Positions 39,375 through 49,050 of a stretch of 64,000 nt of DNA are shown here, piece after piece. The position numbers and the translations under genes were made by a program. How positions within the stretch are numbered: the first letter of the stretch is position 1; every line of letters starts with the position of its first letter. Under the pieces are notes generated by a model. That model did no database searches and had not been told where the DNA came from. It worked only from the letters and a program-made list of their open reading frames with translations. The DNA is from Kushneria konosiri (GTDB lineage Bacteria; Pseudomonadota; Gammaproteobacteria; Pseudomonadales; Halomonadaceae): assembly GCF_002155145.1 (NCBI RefSeq), contig NZ_CP021323.1, positions 2,108,001 to 2,172,000 of the forward strand, in the 5' to 3' direction.

Positions 39375-40589
39375 TCACCCGAACAGCTGCCCGGCGATGC
39401 GCAGCCCCGCAATCCAGGTCGCGGCGGCAGAGCCTACGGTGGACAGCAAAAAGACCAGCAGCGTGCGAGCGACCCGGTTGCGCCACCAGCCACGCCAGTG
39501 GCTGACGTCGCGGCGCAGGGTGGAGAAATCGCCCACCGTGGGCTTTCGCATATAAAGCTCGACGCCTGCGGTCACAAACCCCACACCAATGGTGGGGTTG
39601 AGCGAAGTCAGCGGCGCGGCCACAAGGGCGGCCAGAATGGTCAGCGGATGCCCCAGTGCGATCAGCGCGCCCAGTGCCGATAATGTTGAGTTGATCAGCA
39701 CCCACTCAAGGACCAGCGACCAGCCCAGTCCGGTATCGCGGCTGAAGCCCACGGCAAAACCGGCCACTACCAGCGCCACGACCAGCCAGGGCAGCAGCTT
39801 CCACAGACGCCCGGAAGGCGCCACGGTGTCCAGTGCCTGACGCTCGTCGATGACGGCGGCGTGGGCGGGGGTCTCTCTATCGAGCGTGCGCAGATGTTCG
39901 CTCATGCCCTTGAGATGACCGGCGCCGATGACCACCAGTATTCGACGGGATCCGCCTTCCGGCAGTGTCTCGACCAGTCTCAGGGCCATGTAGCGATCAC
40001 GCTCCTCGACCAGCGGGGTATAGAGCTGGCGGGATTGCTGCGCGAACTCGGCGAAGGTTGATTCCAGCACATCGCCTTCCTTGAGGCGTTCGATCTCTTC
40101 GCTGGACACCTTCTGGCGTGACAGTACGCTGCCGACAAGCCCCGACACCAGTGTCATGCGCTTGTACCAGGGCACGTTGCGATACACCCGCTTGAGGGTC
40201 ACGCCAATGTCGCGATCCACCAGATACAGTGGCAGCTCCAGGGCCTGCGCTTCTTCGACGGCCGCCTTCATGTCGGCGCCCGGCTCGATGCCGGACTGCT
40301 CGGCCACGCGCTGCTGAAAGGCGCCAAGGGCCAGGCTTGCGGCGACCATACCGGCCTTGCCCTGGCGCAGCACCTGAAAGAGATCCAGTCGCGCGATGGC
40401 ATCGGGATCGATCAGGCTCTGATGACGCGACGCACACAGCTCGATGGCTACGGCATCGAATTCGCCCGATCGAATCAGTTCGCGTACCTCATCGGCACTT
40501 TCAGGAGAGACGTGGGCCGTGCCCACCAGTGTCAGATGATAATTACCGACATCGAGGGTGGCGCGCGGACCCTGTCCTTGATTGGGCAT
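39375..40589 (-). CDS. TraB/PrgY family membrane protein
   Basis: 404 residues. The N-terminal 240 residues form the TraB/GumN domain with GTAHVSPESADEV at the start, the catalytic-like Glu in AVAIELCASRH and VVIGAGHLKGM; the C-terminal part has four TM helices. Named after the enterococcal pheromone-shutdown protein, but chromosomal relatives are widespread in non-conjugative bacteria and their job is not known. A Tiki-like metalloprotease activity has been proposed for the fold. No conjugation gene is nearby. Confidence 0.85.
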   Translation of the reverse strand: MPNQGQGPRATLDVGNYHLTLVGTAHVSPESADEVRELIRSGEFDAVAIELCASRHQSLIDPDAIARLDLFQVLRQGKAGMVAASLALGAFQQRVAEQSGIEPGADMKAAVEEAQALELPLYLVDRDIGVTLKRVYRNVPWYKRMTLVSGLVGSVLSRQKVSSEEIERLKEGDVLESTFAEFAQQSRQLYTPLVEERDRYMALRLVETLPEGGSRRILVVIGAGHLKGMSEHLRTLDRETPAHAAVIDERQALDTVAPSGRLWKLLPWLVVALVVAGFAVGFSRDTGLGWSLVLEWVLINSTLSALGALIALGHPLTILAALVAAPLTSLNPTIGVGFVTAGVELYMRKPTVGDFSTLRRDVSHWRGWWRNRVARTLLVFLLSTVGSAAATWIAGLRIAGQLFG

Positions 40590-40718
40590 GGAGACTCACA
40601 GGCTGGTGTCAATAAAGCGGCGGCATCAAGGGCCGCCGATACGTGAGGGTTCATTATCGCCAAAGCCCGGGTGAGGAACAAAAAGCGATTCTGAACGGCT
40701 CGGGCTGCGAGCGCGACG

Positions 40719-42092
40719 TCAGAAAAAGCTCAGGCCTACCTGGAAGAGGCGCTCGACCTCCTTGAGGCGGCGCTTGTCGACCACAAACAAAATGACGTGG
40801 TCATCGGTCTGAATGGTGATGTCTCGGTGGGCGATCATGACATCGCGCCCGCGCACGATGGCACCGATGCTGACGCCCTCGGGCAGCTTGACCTCGCCGA
40901 TCGTGCGTCCGACCACGCGGGAGGAGCGCGAGTCACCGTGGGCGATCGCCTCGATCGCCTCGGCAGCACCGCGGCGCAGGGAGTGCACGTTGACGATGTC
41001 GCCGCGGCGTACGTGGGTCAAGAGCCCGCCGATGGTGGCCTGCTGCGGTGAGATGGCGATGTCGATCTCGCCGCCCTGGACTAGGTCCACATAGGCCGGG
41101 TTGTTGATCAGGGTCAGCACTTTCTTGGCGCCCAAACGTTTGGCCAGCATCGAGGACATCACGTTGACCTCGTCATCGTTGGTCAGCGCGCAGAAGATAT
41201 CGCACTCCTCGATGTTCTCCTCCAGCAGCAGCCGCTTGCTGGTGGCGCTGCCGTGCAGCACCACGGTGCGCTTTAAATTCTCCGAAAGCTGGGTGCAGCG
41301 CTCCAGATTCTGTTCGAGAATCTTGACCTGATAGTCCTGCTCGAGCGTCTCGGCCAGACGCTCGCCGATGTTGCCGCCACCGCCGATCATGACCCGACGA
41401 AAGCCTCGATCCACGCGTCTGAGCTCACCCATGACGGTGCGAATGTCCTTGCGCGCGGCAATGAAAAAGACCTCATCATCGGCCTCGATGACGGTGTTGC
41501 CGCGCGGCATGATCGGCCGGTTGCGGCGATAGATGGCGGCCACCCGAGTGTCGACATTGGGCATGTGACGGCGCAGAAAGGCCAGCTCCTGACCCACCAG
41601 CGGGCCGCCGTAATAGGCCTTGACCGCCACCAGCTGCGCCAGACCATTGGCGAAATCGAGCACCTGCAGGGCACCGGGATATTCAATCAGACGGCGAATG
41701 TGATTGGTGACCACCTGTTCGGGACTGATCAGGACATCAATCGGAATGGCGTCCTGTGAAAACAGCCCCTTGCTGGTCAGATACTGGGTCGCACGCACTC
41801 GGGCAATCTTGGTCGGCGTACTGAACAGCGTATGCGCCACCTGACAGGCCATCATGTTGACTTCGTCGGAGTTGGTCACGGCAATCAGCATGTCGGCGTC
41901 TTCGGCGCCGGCTTCCTTCAGGGTCATCGGATAGGAGCACACACCCTGTACGGTTCGCAGGTCAAGGCGCGTGCTCAGGTCGCGCAGACGAACGCTGTCG
42001 ACATCCACCACGGTAATGTCGTTGTCTTCATGCGCCAGATGCTCGGCCAGCGTGCCGCCTACCTGGCCGGCGCCCAGAATGATGATTTTCAT
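40719..42092 (-). CDS. trkA: Trk potassium uptake regulatory subunit TrkA
   Basis: Peripheral NAD-binding subunit that gates the TrkH/TrkI potassium channels; essential for K+ accumulation in salt-adapted cells. 457 residues in two similar halves, each with an RCK_N Rossmann domain ([13 protein letters not shown] at 7-19; [14 protein letters not shown] near 240) and an RCK_C domain. Asp in VVDVDSVRL is the usual NAD-ribose ligand. In E. coli trkA follows rsmB directly; here nicotinamidase and dodecin genes lie between. Confidence 0.96.
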   Translation of the reverse strand: MKIIILGAGQVGGTLAEHLAHEDNDITVVDVDSVRLRDLSTRLDLRTVQGVCSYPMTLKEAGAEDADMLIAVTNSDEVNMMACQVAHTLFSTPTKIARVRATQYLTSKGLFSQDAIPIDVLISPEQVVTNHIRRLIEYPGALQVLDFANGLAQLVAVKAYYGGPLVGQELAFLRRHMPNVDTRVAAIYRRNRPIMPRGNTVIEADDEVFFIAARKDIRTVMGELRRVDRGFRRVMIGGGGNIGERLAETLEQDYQVKILEQNLERCTQLSENLKRTVVLHGSATSKRLLLEENIEECDIFCALTNDDEVNVMSSMLAKRLGAKKVLTLINNPAYVDLVQGGEIDIAISPQQATIGGLLTHVRRGDIVNVHSLRRGAAEAIEAIAHGDSRSSRVVGRTIGEVKLPEGVSIGAIVRGRDVMIAHRDITIQTDDHVILFVVDKRRLKEVERLFQVGLSFF

Positions 42093-42202
42093 GACGGTGA
42101 TCCGAAGGGTGACAGGGCAAGATCAATGGCGGGAATGTTGGCACCAAACGGCGACAAGGGAAAGGGCAGTAGGGGAGGCGGCACAATGGGGAAAATCTGA
42201 AA

Positions 42203-42227
42203 GCGGCAGCCAGAGGCCGGCTGCCGC
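42203..42227 (-). terminator. dodecin terminator
   Basis: On the minus strand gcggcagcc, a 7-base loop, ggctgccgc, then tttcagatttt, 8 nt beyond the dodecin stop. The 42093-42202 interval to trkA would then hold the trkA promoter. Confidence 0.78.
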
Positions 42228-42234
42228 ACAGGCA

Positions 42235-42441
42235 TCACTCGAGGGTGAAGCCGACCTTGAGGCTGACCTGCCAGTGGCCGACAGCACCATCGACGATATG
42301 ACCGCGGGTCTCGGTGACCTGGAACCACTGCATGTTCTGAATGCTTTCGCTGGCCTTGGTCAGGGCATTTTGAACCGCTTCCTCGATGCTGGTCTCGGAA
42401 GAGCCGGTCAGTTCAACGGACTTGTAAACGTGATCGCTCAT
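42235..42441 (-). CDS. dodecin
   Basis: 68-residue flavin-storage protein forming a hollow dodecamer. Begins [32 protein letters not shown] is the helix; Trp39 (MQWFQV) is the aromatic that stacks on the isoalloxazine ring; [14 protein letters not shown] is the last strand. Bacterial dodecins bind FMN or also CoA. Follows the nicotinamidase gene by 33 bp, possibly one unit, in a place where neither gene is usual. Confidence 0.93.
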   Translation of the reverse strand: MSDHVYKSVELTGSSETSIEEAVQNALTKASESIQNMQWFQVTETRGHIVDGAVGHWQVSLKVGFTLE

Positions 42442-42474
42442 GGTGTTTTTCCTTTAACGTGGCCCCTGATGGCA

Positions 42475-43182
42475 TCAGGCCTCAGGGGAGTCCATGGAAG
42501 CGGTATCGACGATCGCGATACCGCAGTGTTCCAGCCGTCGATACGTGGCGGTGTCGGAGTCAAACGACACCGGACGCGTCAGCGGCCAGAGAAAACGGGT
42601 GGTGAAGCCGGCCTCGAGGGCATCCTCGGCGGTCCAGAGCACGCAGACCTCACGTGCCAGCCCACACACGGAGACTTCGGTGACGCCGCGCTCCTCAAGC
42701 CAGCCGGCAAGCCCCGTGGACGGGCGAGTGCCTTTCGGGCCCAGGTTGTCACGAAAGGCACTATAGCTGTCCACGCGCGGATCGCTACCCTTGCGAATGA
42801 TAATGTTCGCCAGTGACCAGTCCAGCCGCGTGTCCAGCACGGCGCCGCTGGTAGCGCGCACGCAGTGATCCGGCCAGAGGGTTTGCGGCTCGCCGTAAAG
42901 CTCGATCACCTCGAAGGGCTGATGATGGCCGTGACTGCTGGCAAAGGAGATGTGGCCGGCCGGGTGCCAGTCCTGAGTGGCCACGATATGGCCATACTCA
43001 CCGCTGGACATGGCCTCCTGAATACCCTCGATGATCTCGTGGCCTCGGGCGCAGGCCAGAGGGCCGCCGGGCATGAAATCACCCTGCATATCCACCACGA
43101 TCAGCGCTCGCTGGTCGATCGGTGGTCGCGTCCCGGGCATATCGGGTTCGGTGTGTGAGTAGCCACGAGGTGAGTAGGCCAT
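42475..43182 (-). CDS. pncA: nicotinamidase
   Basis: Hydrolyses nicotinamide to nicotinate for NAD salvage. 235 residues from ATG 43182. Catalytic triad seen: Asp in VDMQGDFMPGG, Lys in IIRKGSDPRVDSYSAF, Cys in CGLAREVCVLWTAEDAL. The metal site is DWHPAGHISF. The start is not well marked: ATG 43182 or ATG 43140 are possible, and neither has a strong Shine-Dalgarno sequence. Lies between rsmB and dodecin. A broader isochorismatase-family role is unlikely given the full PncA motif set. Confidence 0.9.
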   Translation of the reverse strand: MAYSPRGYSHTEPDMPGTRPPIDQRALIVVDMQGDFMPGGPLACARGHEIIEGIQEAMSSGEYGHIVATQDWHPAGHISFASSHGHHQPFEVIELYGEPQTLWPDHCVRATSGAVLDTRLDWSLANIIIRKGSDPRVDSYSAFRDNLGPKGTRPSTGLAGWLEERGVTEVSVCGLAREVCVLWTAEDALEAGFTTRFLWPLTRPVSFDSDTATYRRLEHCGIAIVDTASMDSPEA

Positions 43183-43293
43183 GCGCGCTCGAGTGTCCGG
43201 CAATCAGAATGATCTTCAGTATCGAAGGCCCCTGCCCATCTGACAAGCACCGGCATGTGAAAGGTTGTTGCCGGTGCGCATCACAAAGGGGTG

Positions 43294-44631
43294 TCAGTCG
43301 GCGACTTTTTCCAGCAGGGCATAGAAAAAGCCGTCATGACCGTCAGGTGTCGGCATTAGCTGGCGGCCGTCACCAGCACTTTGCCCCCAGTCGGCCGAGA
43401 TCGGCCGTGTGCGGGCATCCGCGGTACGGGCCAGAAAGGCCGTGATCTGCTCGGCGTTTTCTTCCGGCAGCACCGAGCAAGTAGCGTAGAGCAGCCGGCC
43501 GCCGGGGGCCAGACGCTGCCACTGGGCGTCCAGCAGGCGGGCCTGCAGCGCGGTCAGCTCAATGATGTCTTCTTCCCGGCGCAGCGCCTTGATGTCGGGG
43601 TGACGACGAATGACGCCGGTGCCCGAGCAGGGGGCGTCCAGCAAAATGCCATCGAAGGGCACACTGTCCCACCACTCATCTTCAGTTGCATCGGTGGCCA
43701 CCAGCGTGGCCGAGAGCTTCAGGCGTGCCAGCGTCTCGCGGACACGCTCAAGACGGTTGAGGTCGCTGTCCAGAGCAGTCAGCGCACTCTCGGGAGCGCA
43801 CTCCAGCAGGTGGGCGCTCTTGCCGCCCGGGGCGCTACAGGCATCCAGCAGGCGCAGCGGCGTTGAGTGCGTTTCGAGACCGTCAAGCAGCAGGCCGGCG
43901 GCCAGCTGGGCGGCTTCATCCTGGACGCTGACGTCGCCGTTTTGAAAGCCCGGCAGCTGTTCGACATCGCAGGGCGTCTCCAGCGTCAGACCGTCGTTGC
44001 TGAAGGCGCATTTTCGGGCGGCAAGGCCGGCGCCTTCCAGCCGTTCGAGCCACGCCTCCCGGGATTGATGGCGGCGATTGACGCGCAGCGTCATCGGGCC
44101 GGGCACGTTGTTGGCCGCCGTAATGTCCTGCCACTGTTCCGGCCAGGCTTTCTCGAGCCGATCCAGCAGCCACTGCGGGTGCCAGTGGGCCACCGACGGA
44201 GTCTTTTCAACTTCGGCCAAAAGCGTCTCGCGCTCGCGGTCAGCGCGGCGCAGACAGCCGTTGATGACCCGGGTGGCCCACTCCTTCTTCAGTTCGCGGG
44301 CGCCGCCGGCCGTTTCTCCCACGGCCGCGTGGGTTGGAATGCGCATGTGATAGAGCTGATACAGACCGATCAGCAGCAGGGCGTGAATGTCCTGATCACG
44401 CTGTTTAAACGGTGACTTCAAAAGCCTGGCGGCCACGGCCTCGAGCTGGGGCAGGGCACGACAGACGCCAAAGCACAGCGCTCGATAAAGGCCCTGATCC
44501 CTCGGGGCCACCCCTTCGGGTACGTCACTGGTCAGCGCGCCGCGCTGGTTTAGTACCGGCGCCAGTGTCAGGGCCGCATGGGCACGCACGCCCATGGTGC
44601 GTTTGGATTTTTGAGTGCGCGGGCGGTTCAT
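43294..44631 (-). CDS. rsmB: 16S rRNA (cytosine(967)-C(5))-methyltransferase
   Basis: Methylates C967 of 16S rRNA with S-adenosylmethionine. 445 residues. An N-terminal NusB-like RNA-binding domain (about 1-140), then the methyltransferase with LDACSAPGGKSAHLLE (SAM site), Cys in LDAPCSGTGVIRRHPD and nucleophile Cys in YATCSVLPEEN. Start overlaps the fmt stop by ATGA, so it is translated with fmt. Confidence 0.95.
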   Translation of the reverse strand: MNRPRTQKSKRTMGVRAHAALTLAPVLNQRGALTSDVPEGVAPRDQGLYRALCFGVCRALPQLEAVAARLLKSPFKQRDQDIHALLLIGLYQLYHMRIPTHAAVGETAGGARELKKEWATRVINGCLRRADRERETLLAEVEKTPSVAHWHPQWLLDRLEKAWPEQWQDITAANNVPGPMTLRVNRRHQSREAWLERLEGAGLAARKCAFSNDGLTLETPCDVEQLPGFQNGDVSVQDEAAQLAAGLLLDGLETHSTPLRLLDACSAPGGKSAHLLECAPESALTALDSDLNRLERVRETLARLKLSATLVATDATEDEWWDSVPFDGILLDAPCSGTGVIRRHPDIKALRREEDIIELTALQARLLDAQWQRLAPGGRLLYATCSVLPEENAEQITAFLARTADARTRPISADWGQSAGDGRQLMPTPDGHDGFFYALLEKVAD

Positions 44632-45593
44632 TGATCGGCTCCCAGCACCGTCCCGGCCACGAACTGATCGCGCCGGCTGTTGAGAAGTTCATGGGCCGAG
44701 AGCATTTTGCCGCCCGGCAGCTGGGCATGAGTGATGTGCAAAACCCCTTCGCCACAGGCCACATGAAGCGCATCCGAGGGACCGTCGAGCAGCTGACCCG
44801 GGACGGCCTCGCGCTCACTGCCCTGCGCCACGCGCGCCTCGGCGTGCCACAGGCGCAGCGTGTCGCCACCCAGTGTGGTCCAGGCGACAGGAAAGGGATT
44901 GAAGGCTCGAACGCGCTGCGCAAGCACCGTCGCACTCTGGCTGAAATCCAGTCGGGCTTCCGCCTTGCTCAGCTTGGCGGCGTAGGTGACGCCCTCGTCA
45001 GGCTGAGGTGTGGCGGTCAGCTGCTGATCACTCATGCGATCAAGGGCTTCGACCAGGGCTCTGGTGCCGATCTCGGCCAGCTGGTCATGCAGCCCGGCGG
45101 CCGTGGTGGTGTCCTCGATCGGGAGACGAGCGGTCAGCAGCATGTCGCCGGTATCCAGCCCTTCATCCATGGCCATGATGGTTACCCCGCTTTCAGGATC
45201 GCCTGCCTCGATGGCGCGCTGGATCGGTGCGGCACCGCGCCAGCGCGGCAGCAGGGAGGCATGGACGTTAATGGCGCCCATGCGCGGAATGTCGAGGACG
45301 GCGCGTGGCAGGATCAGCCCGTAGGCCACCACGACCAGCACATCGATGTCGGCCTCGATCAGCGCTGCGTGGGTCTCCGGCGTTTTCAATCTCTCAGGCT
45401 GATGGACGGGCAGACCGTGCTCCAGCGCCAGCGCCTTGACCGGTGACGGGGTCAGGCGACGGCCACGTCCGGCCGGTCGGTCGGGCTGGGTATAGACGCA
45501 GACGACGTTGTGAGGGCTGTCGAGCAGGGCACGAAGGTGTTCGGCGGCAAAGTCCGGTGTGCCGGCAAAGGCGATGCGAAGCGGGCTGGGCAT
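44628..45593 (-). CDS. fmt: methionyl-tRNA formyltransferase
   Basis: Formylates initiator Met-tRNA using 10-formyltetrahydrofolate. 321 residues. FAGTPDFAAEHL near the start, formyl-donor site with NVHASLLPRWRGAAPIQRAI near 108-128 (Asn, His, and the SLLP motif) and Asp in DTGDML. C-terminal OB-like domain from about residue 205. Follows def after 86 bp; coupled to rsmB downstream. Confidence 0.96.
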   Translation of the reverse strand: MPSPLRIAFAGTPDFAAEHLRALLDSPHNVVCVYTQPDRPAGRGRRLTPSPVKALALEHGLPVHQPERLKTPETHAALIEADIDVLVVVAYGLILPRAVLDIPRMGAINVHASLLPRWRGAAPIQRAIEAGDPESGVTIMAMDEGLDTGDMLLTARLPIEDTTTAAGLHDQLAEIGTRALVEALDRMSDQQLTATPQPDEGVTYAAKLSKAEARLDFSQSATVLAQRVRAFNPFPVAWTTLGGDTLRLWHAEARVAQGSEREAVPGQLLDGPSDALHVACGEGVLHITHAQLPGGKMLSAHELLNSRRDQFVAGTVLGADQ

Positions 45594-45679
45594 GGCGTGG
45601 TCCTGAAAGACGTCAGCGCCCCTGAGGGGGGCGCCGATAAAGGTGATGGGTGGTCAGGCGGGCAGTGGCGAAGATGGGA

Positions 45680-46186
45680 TCAGGACGCGGTCTTCTGGCG
45701 CTTGAGCATCTTCTTTTTGACCCGGTCGCGCTTGAGCGGAGAGAGGTAGTCGACGAACAGCACCCCTTCGAGATGATCCGCTTCGTGCTGGATACAGTGG
45801 GCCAGCAGGCCATCGGCTTCCAGCTCATAGGGCTTGCCGTTGCGATCCTGCGCCTTGAGATGCACCCGCAGGGCGCGCGGCACTTCGGCGTAATACTCCG
45901 GAATCGACAGGCAGCCTTCCTGCAGCGGCTCGCGCTCATCGCCCAGCAGGGTCACTTCCGGATTGACCAGCGCCAGCGGCTGATTTTTCTCTTCGCTGAC
46001 ATCCATCACGATCACGCGGCGATGTACATCGACCTGCGTGGCGGCCAGACCGATCCCCGGGGCGTCGTACATGGTTTCAAACATGTCATCGATCAGGCGT
46101 CGTACGTCATCGTCGACCTGGTCTACGGGCTGGGCAACGGTGCGCAGGCGATCATCGGGATATTCGAGAATTGTCAGTAGAGCCAT
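45680..46186 (-). CDS. def: peptide deformylase
   Basis: Removes the formyl group from nascent proteins; Fe2+ enzyme. 168 residues, nearly the E. coli length, from ATG 46186 ([11 protein letters not shown]). The three motifs are intact: GIGLAATQV near 46, EGCLSIP with the metal-binding Cys near 90, QHEADHLEG with both His ligands near 132-140. First gene of the def-fmt-rsmB unit; divergent from the dprA cluster, as in many gammaproteobacteria. Confidence 0.97.
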   Translation of the reverse strand: MALLTILEYPDDRLRTVAQPVDQVDDDVRRLIDDMFETMYDAPGIGLAATQVDVHRRVIVMDVSEEKNQPLALVNPEVTLLGDEREPLQEGCLSIPEYYAEVPRALRVHLKAQDRNGKPYELEADGLLAHCIQHEADHLEGVLFVDYLSPLKRDRVKKKMLKRQKTAS

Positions 46187-46345
46187 GTTCGTATCTGTCG
46201 TGGGGTCGCCACCACCAGGCTCCGGGACCACTGGGTCAAGAAAGCCGGGATGACGGCCGTAAATGCATGAATGGATTCACTCCGTATGGTGCCTATTGTA
46301 GTGCGCAGGCGTTGGCAACGGAACCGACAGCAGGGCGAAGATGAC

Positions 46346-47227
46346 ATGAAACGGCAGGGGATGAGCTTCTCCGGCGGCCGCAACAGGCCTCCAGGGCACT
46401 ATAGGGCACTGATGAGTGCCATGCTGGCTTTAGCGATGGGCCTGTGCGACGCGGCCAGTGCTGCCCCGCCATATGATCAGGGCGGTGCGGTGACCCTGTC
46501 GCCCCGGGTGCGCTTTTTGCCGCTGGAAGCCCAGCATGATCCCGTGGATCTGTCGGCCAGGGTACCGTCGTTGATGAACTATCGCGTGATCGAGGCGGGC
46601 ACGCCGATGCCGCAGGCCTATGTGGTCAGCGGCAGCGAAGGGCGGCTGATCAGCGGTGCCGGCGATCAGATTGTGGCGCGATACGTACAGGGCCGCCCGG
46701 GACAGCGTTTCGGGCTCTACACACCGGGGACGCTTTTAAAGGACGATCAGGGCCGCGTACTGGGACAGGTCATGATTCGTCAGGGCGTGGCGCGGCTTGA
46801 ACGCCAGGGCGCACCACTTTCCACGCTGACCGTTGAGAAAAGTCCCCGCGAAGTCAGTGCCGGTGCACAGCTCATGGCGCTCGATGACTGGACGCCGCCG
46901 AGGCAGCTGGTGCCCTTGACTGCCCCGGCCGGCACTCGGGGACAGATTCTTGATCGGCCCGGTGCCGGGCGTATCGTGGGACTTCGCGACATTGTGGTGA
47001 TCGATCTGGGGCGTCACCAGGTCACACCCGGCATGCGCCTTCGCGTTCAGGGCGAGCCCGAGGAGGTTTCTGATCCGGTGACCGGCGGGTTGCTGGCACT
47101 TGATGGCGGCGTGCTGGGCGAGTTGATGATCGTTCGCACGTTCGAGCAGACCAGTCTGGCGCTGGTGACCCGGGCCGGGTTGCCCATGGCCACGGGTGAT
47201 CGTGTGGAGGCGACACTGGATGACTGA
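46346..47227 (+). CDS. exported protein of the dprA-linked LysM family, LysM domain absent
   Basis: 293-residue exported protein. A Sec signal peptide (about residues 1-39, ending in DAASA before APPYD) leads straight into the region that in Pseudomonas relatives follows the LysM domain (AVTLSPRVRFLPLEAQ, YVVSGSEGRLISGAGDQIVA). I find no GDTLW-type LysM motif, and the 160 bp to def leave no room for one. The start at 46346 is a choice among three close ATGs (46271, 46346, 46361). The end overlaps the dprA start by 8 bases. Probably acts in the periplasm at the cell wall; function not known. Confidence 0.7.
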   Translation: MKRQGMSFSGGRNRPPGHYRALMSAMLALAMGLCDAASAAPPYDQGGAVTLSPRVRFLPLEAQHDPVDLSARVPSLMNYRVIEAGTPMPQAYVVSGSEGRLISGAGDQIVARYVQGRPGQRFGLYTPGTLLKDDQGRVLGQVMIRQGVARLERQGAPLSTLTVEKSPREVSAGAQLMALDDWTPPRQLVPLTAPAGTRGQILDRPGAGRIVGLRDIVVIDLGRHQVTPGMRLRVQGEPEEVSDPVTGGLLALDGGVLGELMIVRTFEQTSLALVTRAGLPMATGDRVEATLDD

Positions 47228-48368
47228 GATGACCCAGCCTGCGATGTCTCATGAGTGGCTGGCGCTGTCGATGCTGCCCCGTGTGGGTGCGCGGCGTCTT
47301 CAGGCCCTTCGACAGGCTGCTCCCGACTGGCCAGAAGGCTGGCTGGCTCGCCTGCCCTCGGAAGCCGCGCAGCTCATGCGCCACTATCTGCAAATGCCCG
47401 GGCAGGGACCTCTGCATGCTCGGGTCAATGCTGCGATGGCGTGGCTTGATCAGGGCCCGCAGCATCACCTGCTGACGCCGGACCATCCCGCCTGGCCGGC
47501 CATGCTTGAGGAACTGCCTGACCCGCCGCCGGCGCTCTGGGCCTGGGGCGCGCTTGAGGCACTGTCCCTGCCGGCGCTGGCCATCGTGGGGACGCGTCGG
47601 CCGACGCGTGAAGGGCAGGACAATGCCTGGCGATTTGCGCGGGGCATGGTTGGGGCCGGCTATAGCGTCATCAGCGGTCTGGCGCTTGGGGTGGATGGCT
47701 GCGCCCATCACGGTGCGCTGGAGGCACGCGGTGCGACCGTTGCGGTGCTGGGTTGCGGGGTCGATGTGCTCTACCCGCGAACGCATGCCCGCCTGCGACA
47801 GCAACTGCTGGATCAGGGCGGGCTTTTGCTCTCGGAACATCCGCCGGGCACCCGGGCCCATCCACAGCATTTTCCCCGCCGCAATCGAATCATTACCGGC
47901 CTGTCGCTGGGCGTGCTGGTGGTCGAGGCGGCCATGGCCAGTGGTTCGCTGGTCAGCGCAAGGCTTGCCATGGAGCAGAACCGGGAAGTGTTTGCCCTGC
48001 CGGGTTCGCTGCACAACCCGCAGGCGCGTGGCTGTCTGTGGCTGATTCGTGAAGGTGCCCGGCTGGTGACCTCTCTGGAAGAGATCCTGCAGGAGCTGCC
48101 CGAGCGGCAGTGGGGCGTCGCACTGCCAACGTCCGAGGATGAACCCTCCCATGCTTCTGCCCACGAGACGGGCGTATCAAACGCTGCACAGGTCCGGTGC
48201 CCGGAAGACCCGCTTTGGCAGTCACTTGAAGAGACGCCCGTGCCGGTTGACGTTCTGATCGAGCGTACGGGCGAGTCGGTCACGACGCTACAGTCGCGTC
48301 TGCTCATGCTGGAGCTTGACGGCTGGGCCGCACAGGTCGCCGGTGGCTGGGTACGCAGGCTGGCATGA
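47220..48368 (+). CDS. dprA: DNA-processing protein DprA
   Basis: Loads RecA on incoming single-stranded DNA in natural transformation; conserved also in non-competent bacteria. 382 residues from ATG 47220, with ggagg 9 nt upstream, overlapping the previous gene by 8 bp. Rossmann-like core: IVGTRRPTREG near 120, SGLALGVDGCAHHGALEARG near 155, GVDVLYPRTHARL, FPRRNRIITGLSLGVLVVEA near 222. A winged-helix tail from about 325. A roughly 30-residue Ser/Pro/Glu-rich linker separates core and tail. Confidence 0.95.
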   Translation: MTEMTQPAMSHEWLALSMLPRVGARRLQALRQAAPDWPEGWLARLPSEAAQLMRHYLQMPGQGPLHARVNAAMAWLDQGPQHHLLTPDHPAWPAMLEELPDPPPALWAWGALEALSLPALAIVGTRRPTREGQDNAWRFARGMVGAGYSVISGLALGVDGCAHHGALEARGATVAVLGCGVDVLYPRTHARLRQQLLDQGGLLLSEHPPGTRAHPQHFPRRNRIITGLSLGVLVVEAAMASGSLVSARLAMEQNREVFALPGSLHNPQARGCLWLIREGARLVTSLEEILQELPERQWGVALPTSEDEPSHASAHETGVSNAAQVRCPEDPLWQSLEETPVPVDVLIERTGESVTTLQSRLLMLELDGWAAQVAGGWVRRLA

Positions 48369-48410
48369 GATACACTGCCTGTCTGACTGGGGCAAGGGTA
48401 TTTACGCAGC

Positions 48411-48986
48411 ATGTCTTCACATTTTGACTCTTCTCTCGCCCAGCCGATGCTTGAGGACGCCGCGGCGCATCTGCGCGCCGGTGGCGTTGTCGCGTACCCG
48501 ACGGAAGCCGTCTGGGGGCTGGGCTGTGATCCCGATAATACCGACGCGCTTGAGCGTCTTCTGGCACTCAAGGTACGCGACCCGGCCAAGGGATTGATTC
48601 TGATTGCATCAGGCATCGAGCAGTTCGAGCCCTGGCTTGTCGGGCTCGACGACACCCAGCGTGCTCGGCTGGTGTCCCGCTGGCCCGGCCCGGTGAGCTG
48701 GTTGGTGCCGGATAACGGTCGTTCGCACCCATTGGTACGTGGTGCCCATTCAAGCGTTGCCCTGCGGGTCAGCGATCACCCGCTGGTTCGCGCACTGTGC
48801 GAGGCCTTCGGCGGGCCGCTGATATCAAGTTCGGCCAACCGGGCCAGCGAAGCGCCCTGCCTGAGTGCCGAAGACATCAGGCAGGTGTTCGACGATCGGG
48901 TGTTCGTGGTGGATGGGCCGCTGGGTGGACGAACGCGTCCCAGCGAAATCCGCGATCTGCTGACCAACGACGTGCTGCGCGACTAG
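48411..48986 (+). CDS. tsaC: L-threonylcarbamoyladenylate synthase
   Basis: Makes threonylcarbamoyl-AMP for t6A37 in ANN-decoding tRNAs. 191 residues, YrdC fold. VVAYPTEAVWGLGCD near residue 26, KGLILIAS near 62 and SSSANRASEAPCLSAE near 142 (nucleotide and bicarbonate/threonine site). The TcdA gene in this window acts on the product. Follows dprA by 42 bp and precedes hemF, the order known from E. coli and Pseudomonas. Confidence 0.95.
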   Translation: MSSHFDSSLAQPMLEDAAAHLRAGGVVAYPTEAVWGLGCDPDNTDALERLLALKVRDPAKGLILIASGIEQFEPWLVGLDDTQRARLVSRWPGPVSWLVPDNGRSHPLVRGAHSSVALRVSDHPLVRALCEAFGGPLISSSANRASEAPCLSAEDIRQVFDDRVFVVDGPLGGRTRPSEIRDLLTNDVLRD

Positions 48987-49050
48987 CCTTGCCGCCGACT
49001 TAAACGTTAGTCATGGCCGGGAACGGCCATGACCCTGCTGGAGAGACATC

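Noticed and set aside
39375-40589. TraB name suggesting a conjugative element
   Set aside because: No relaxase, mating-pair or partition genes are nearby, and chromosomal TraB-family proteins are common; no sign of a mobile element.
40618-40638. Small hairpin with T-rich flank between trkA and the TraB-family gene
   Set aside because: Only a 7-bp stem and placed about 30 bp before the next start; too weak to call a trkA terminator.
47022-48164. 380-codon open frame opposite dprA
   Set aside because: Arg/Pro/Gln-rich antisense translation without recognisable domains; dprA on the plus strand explains the region.
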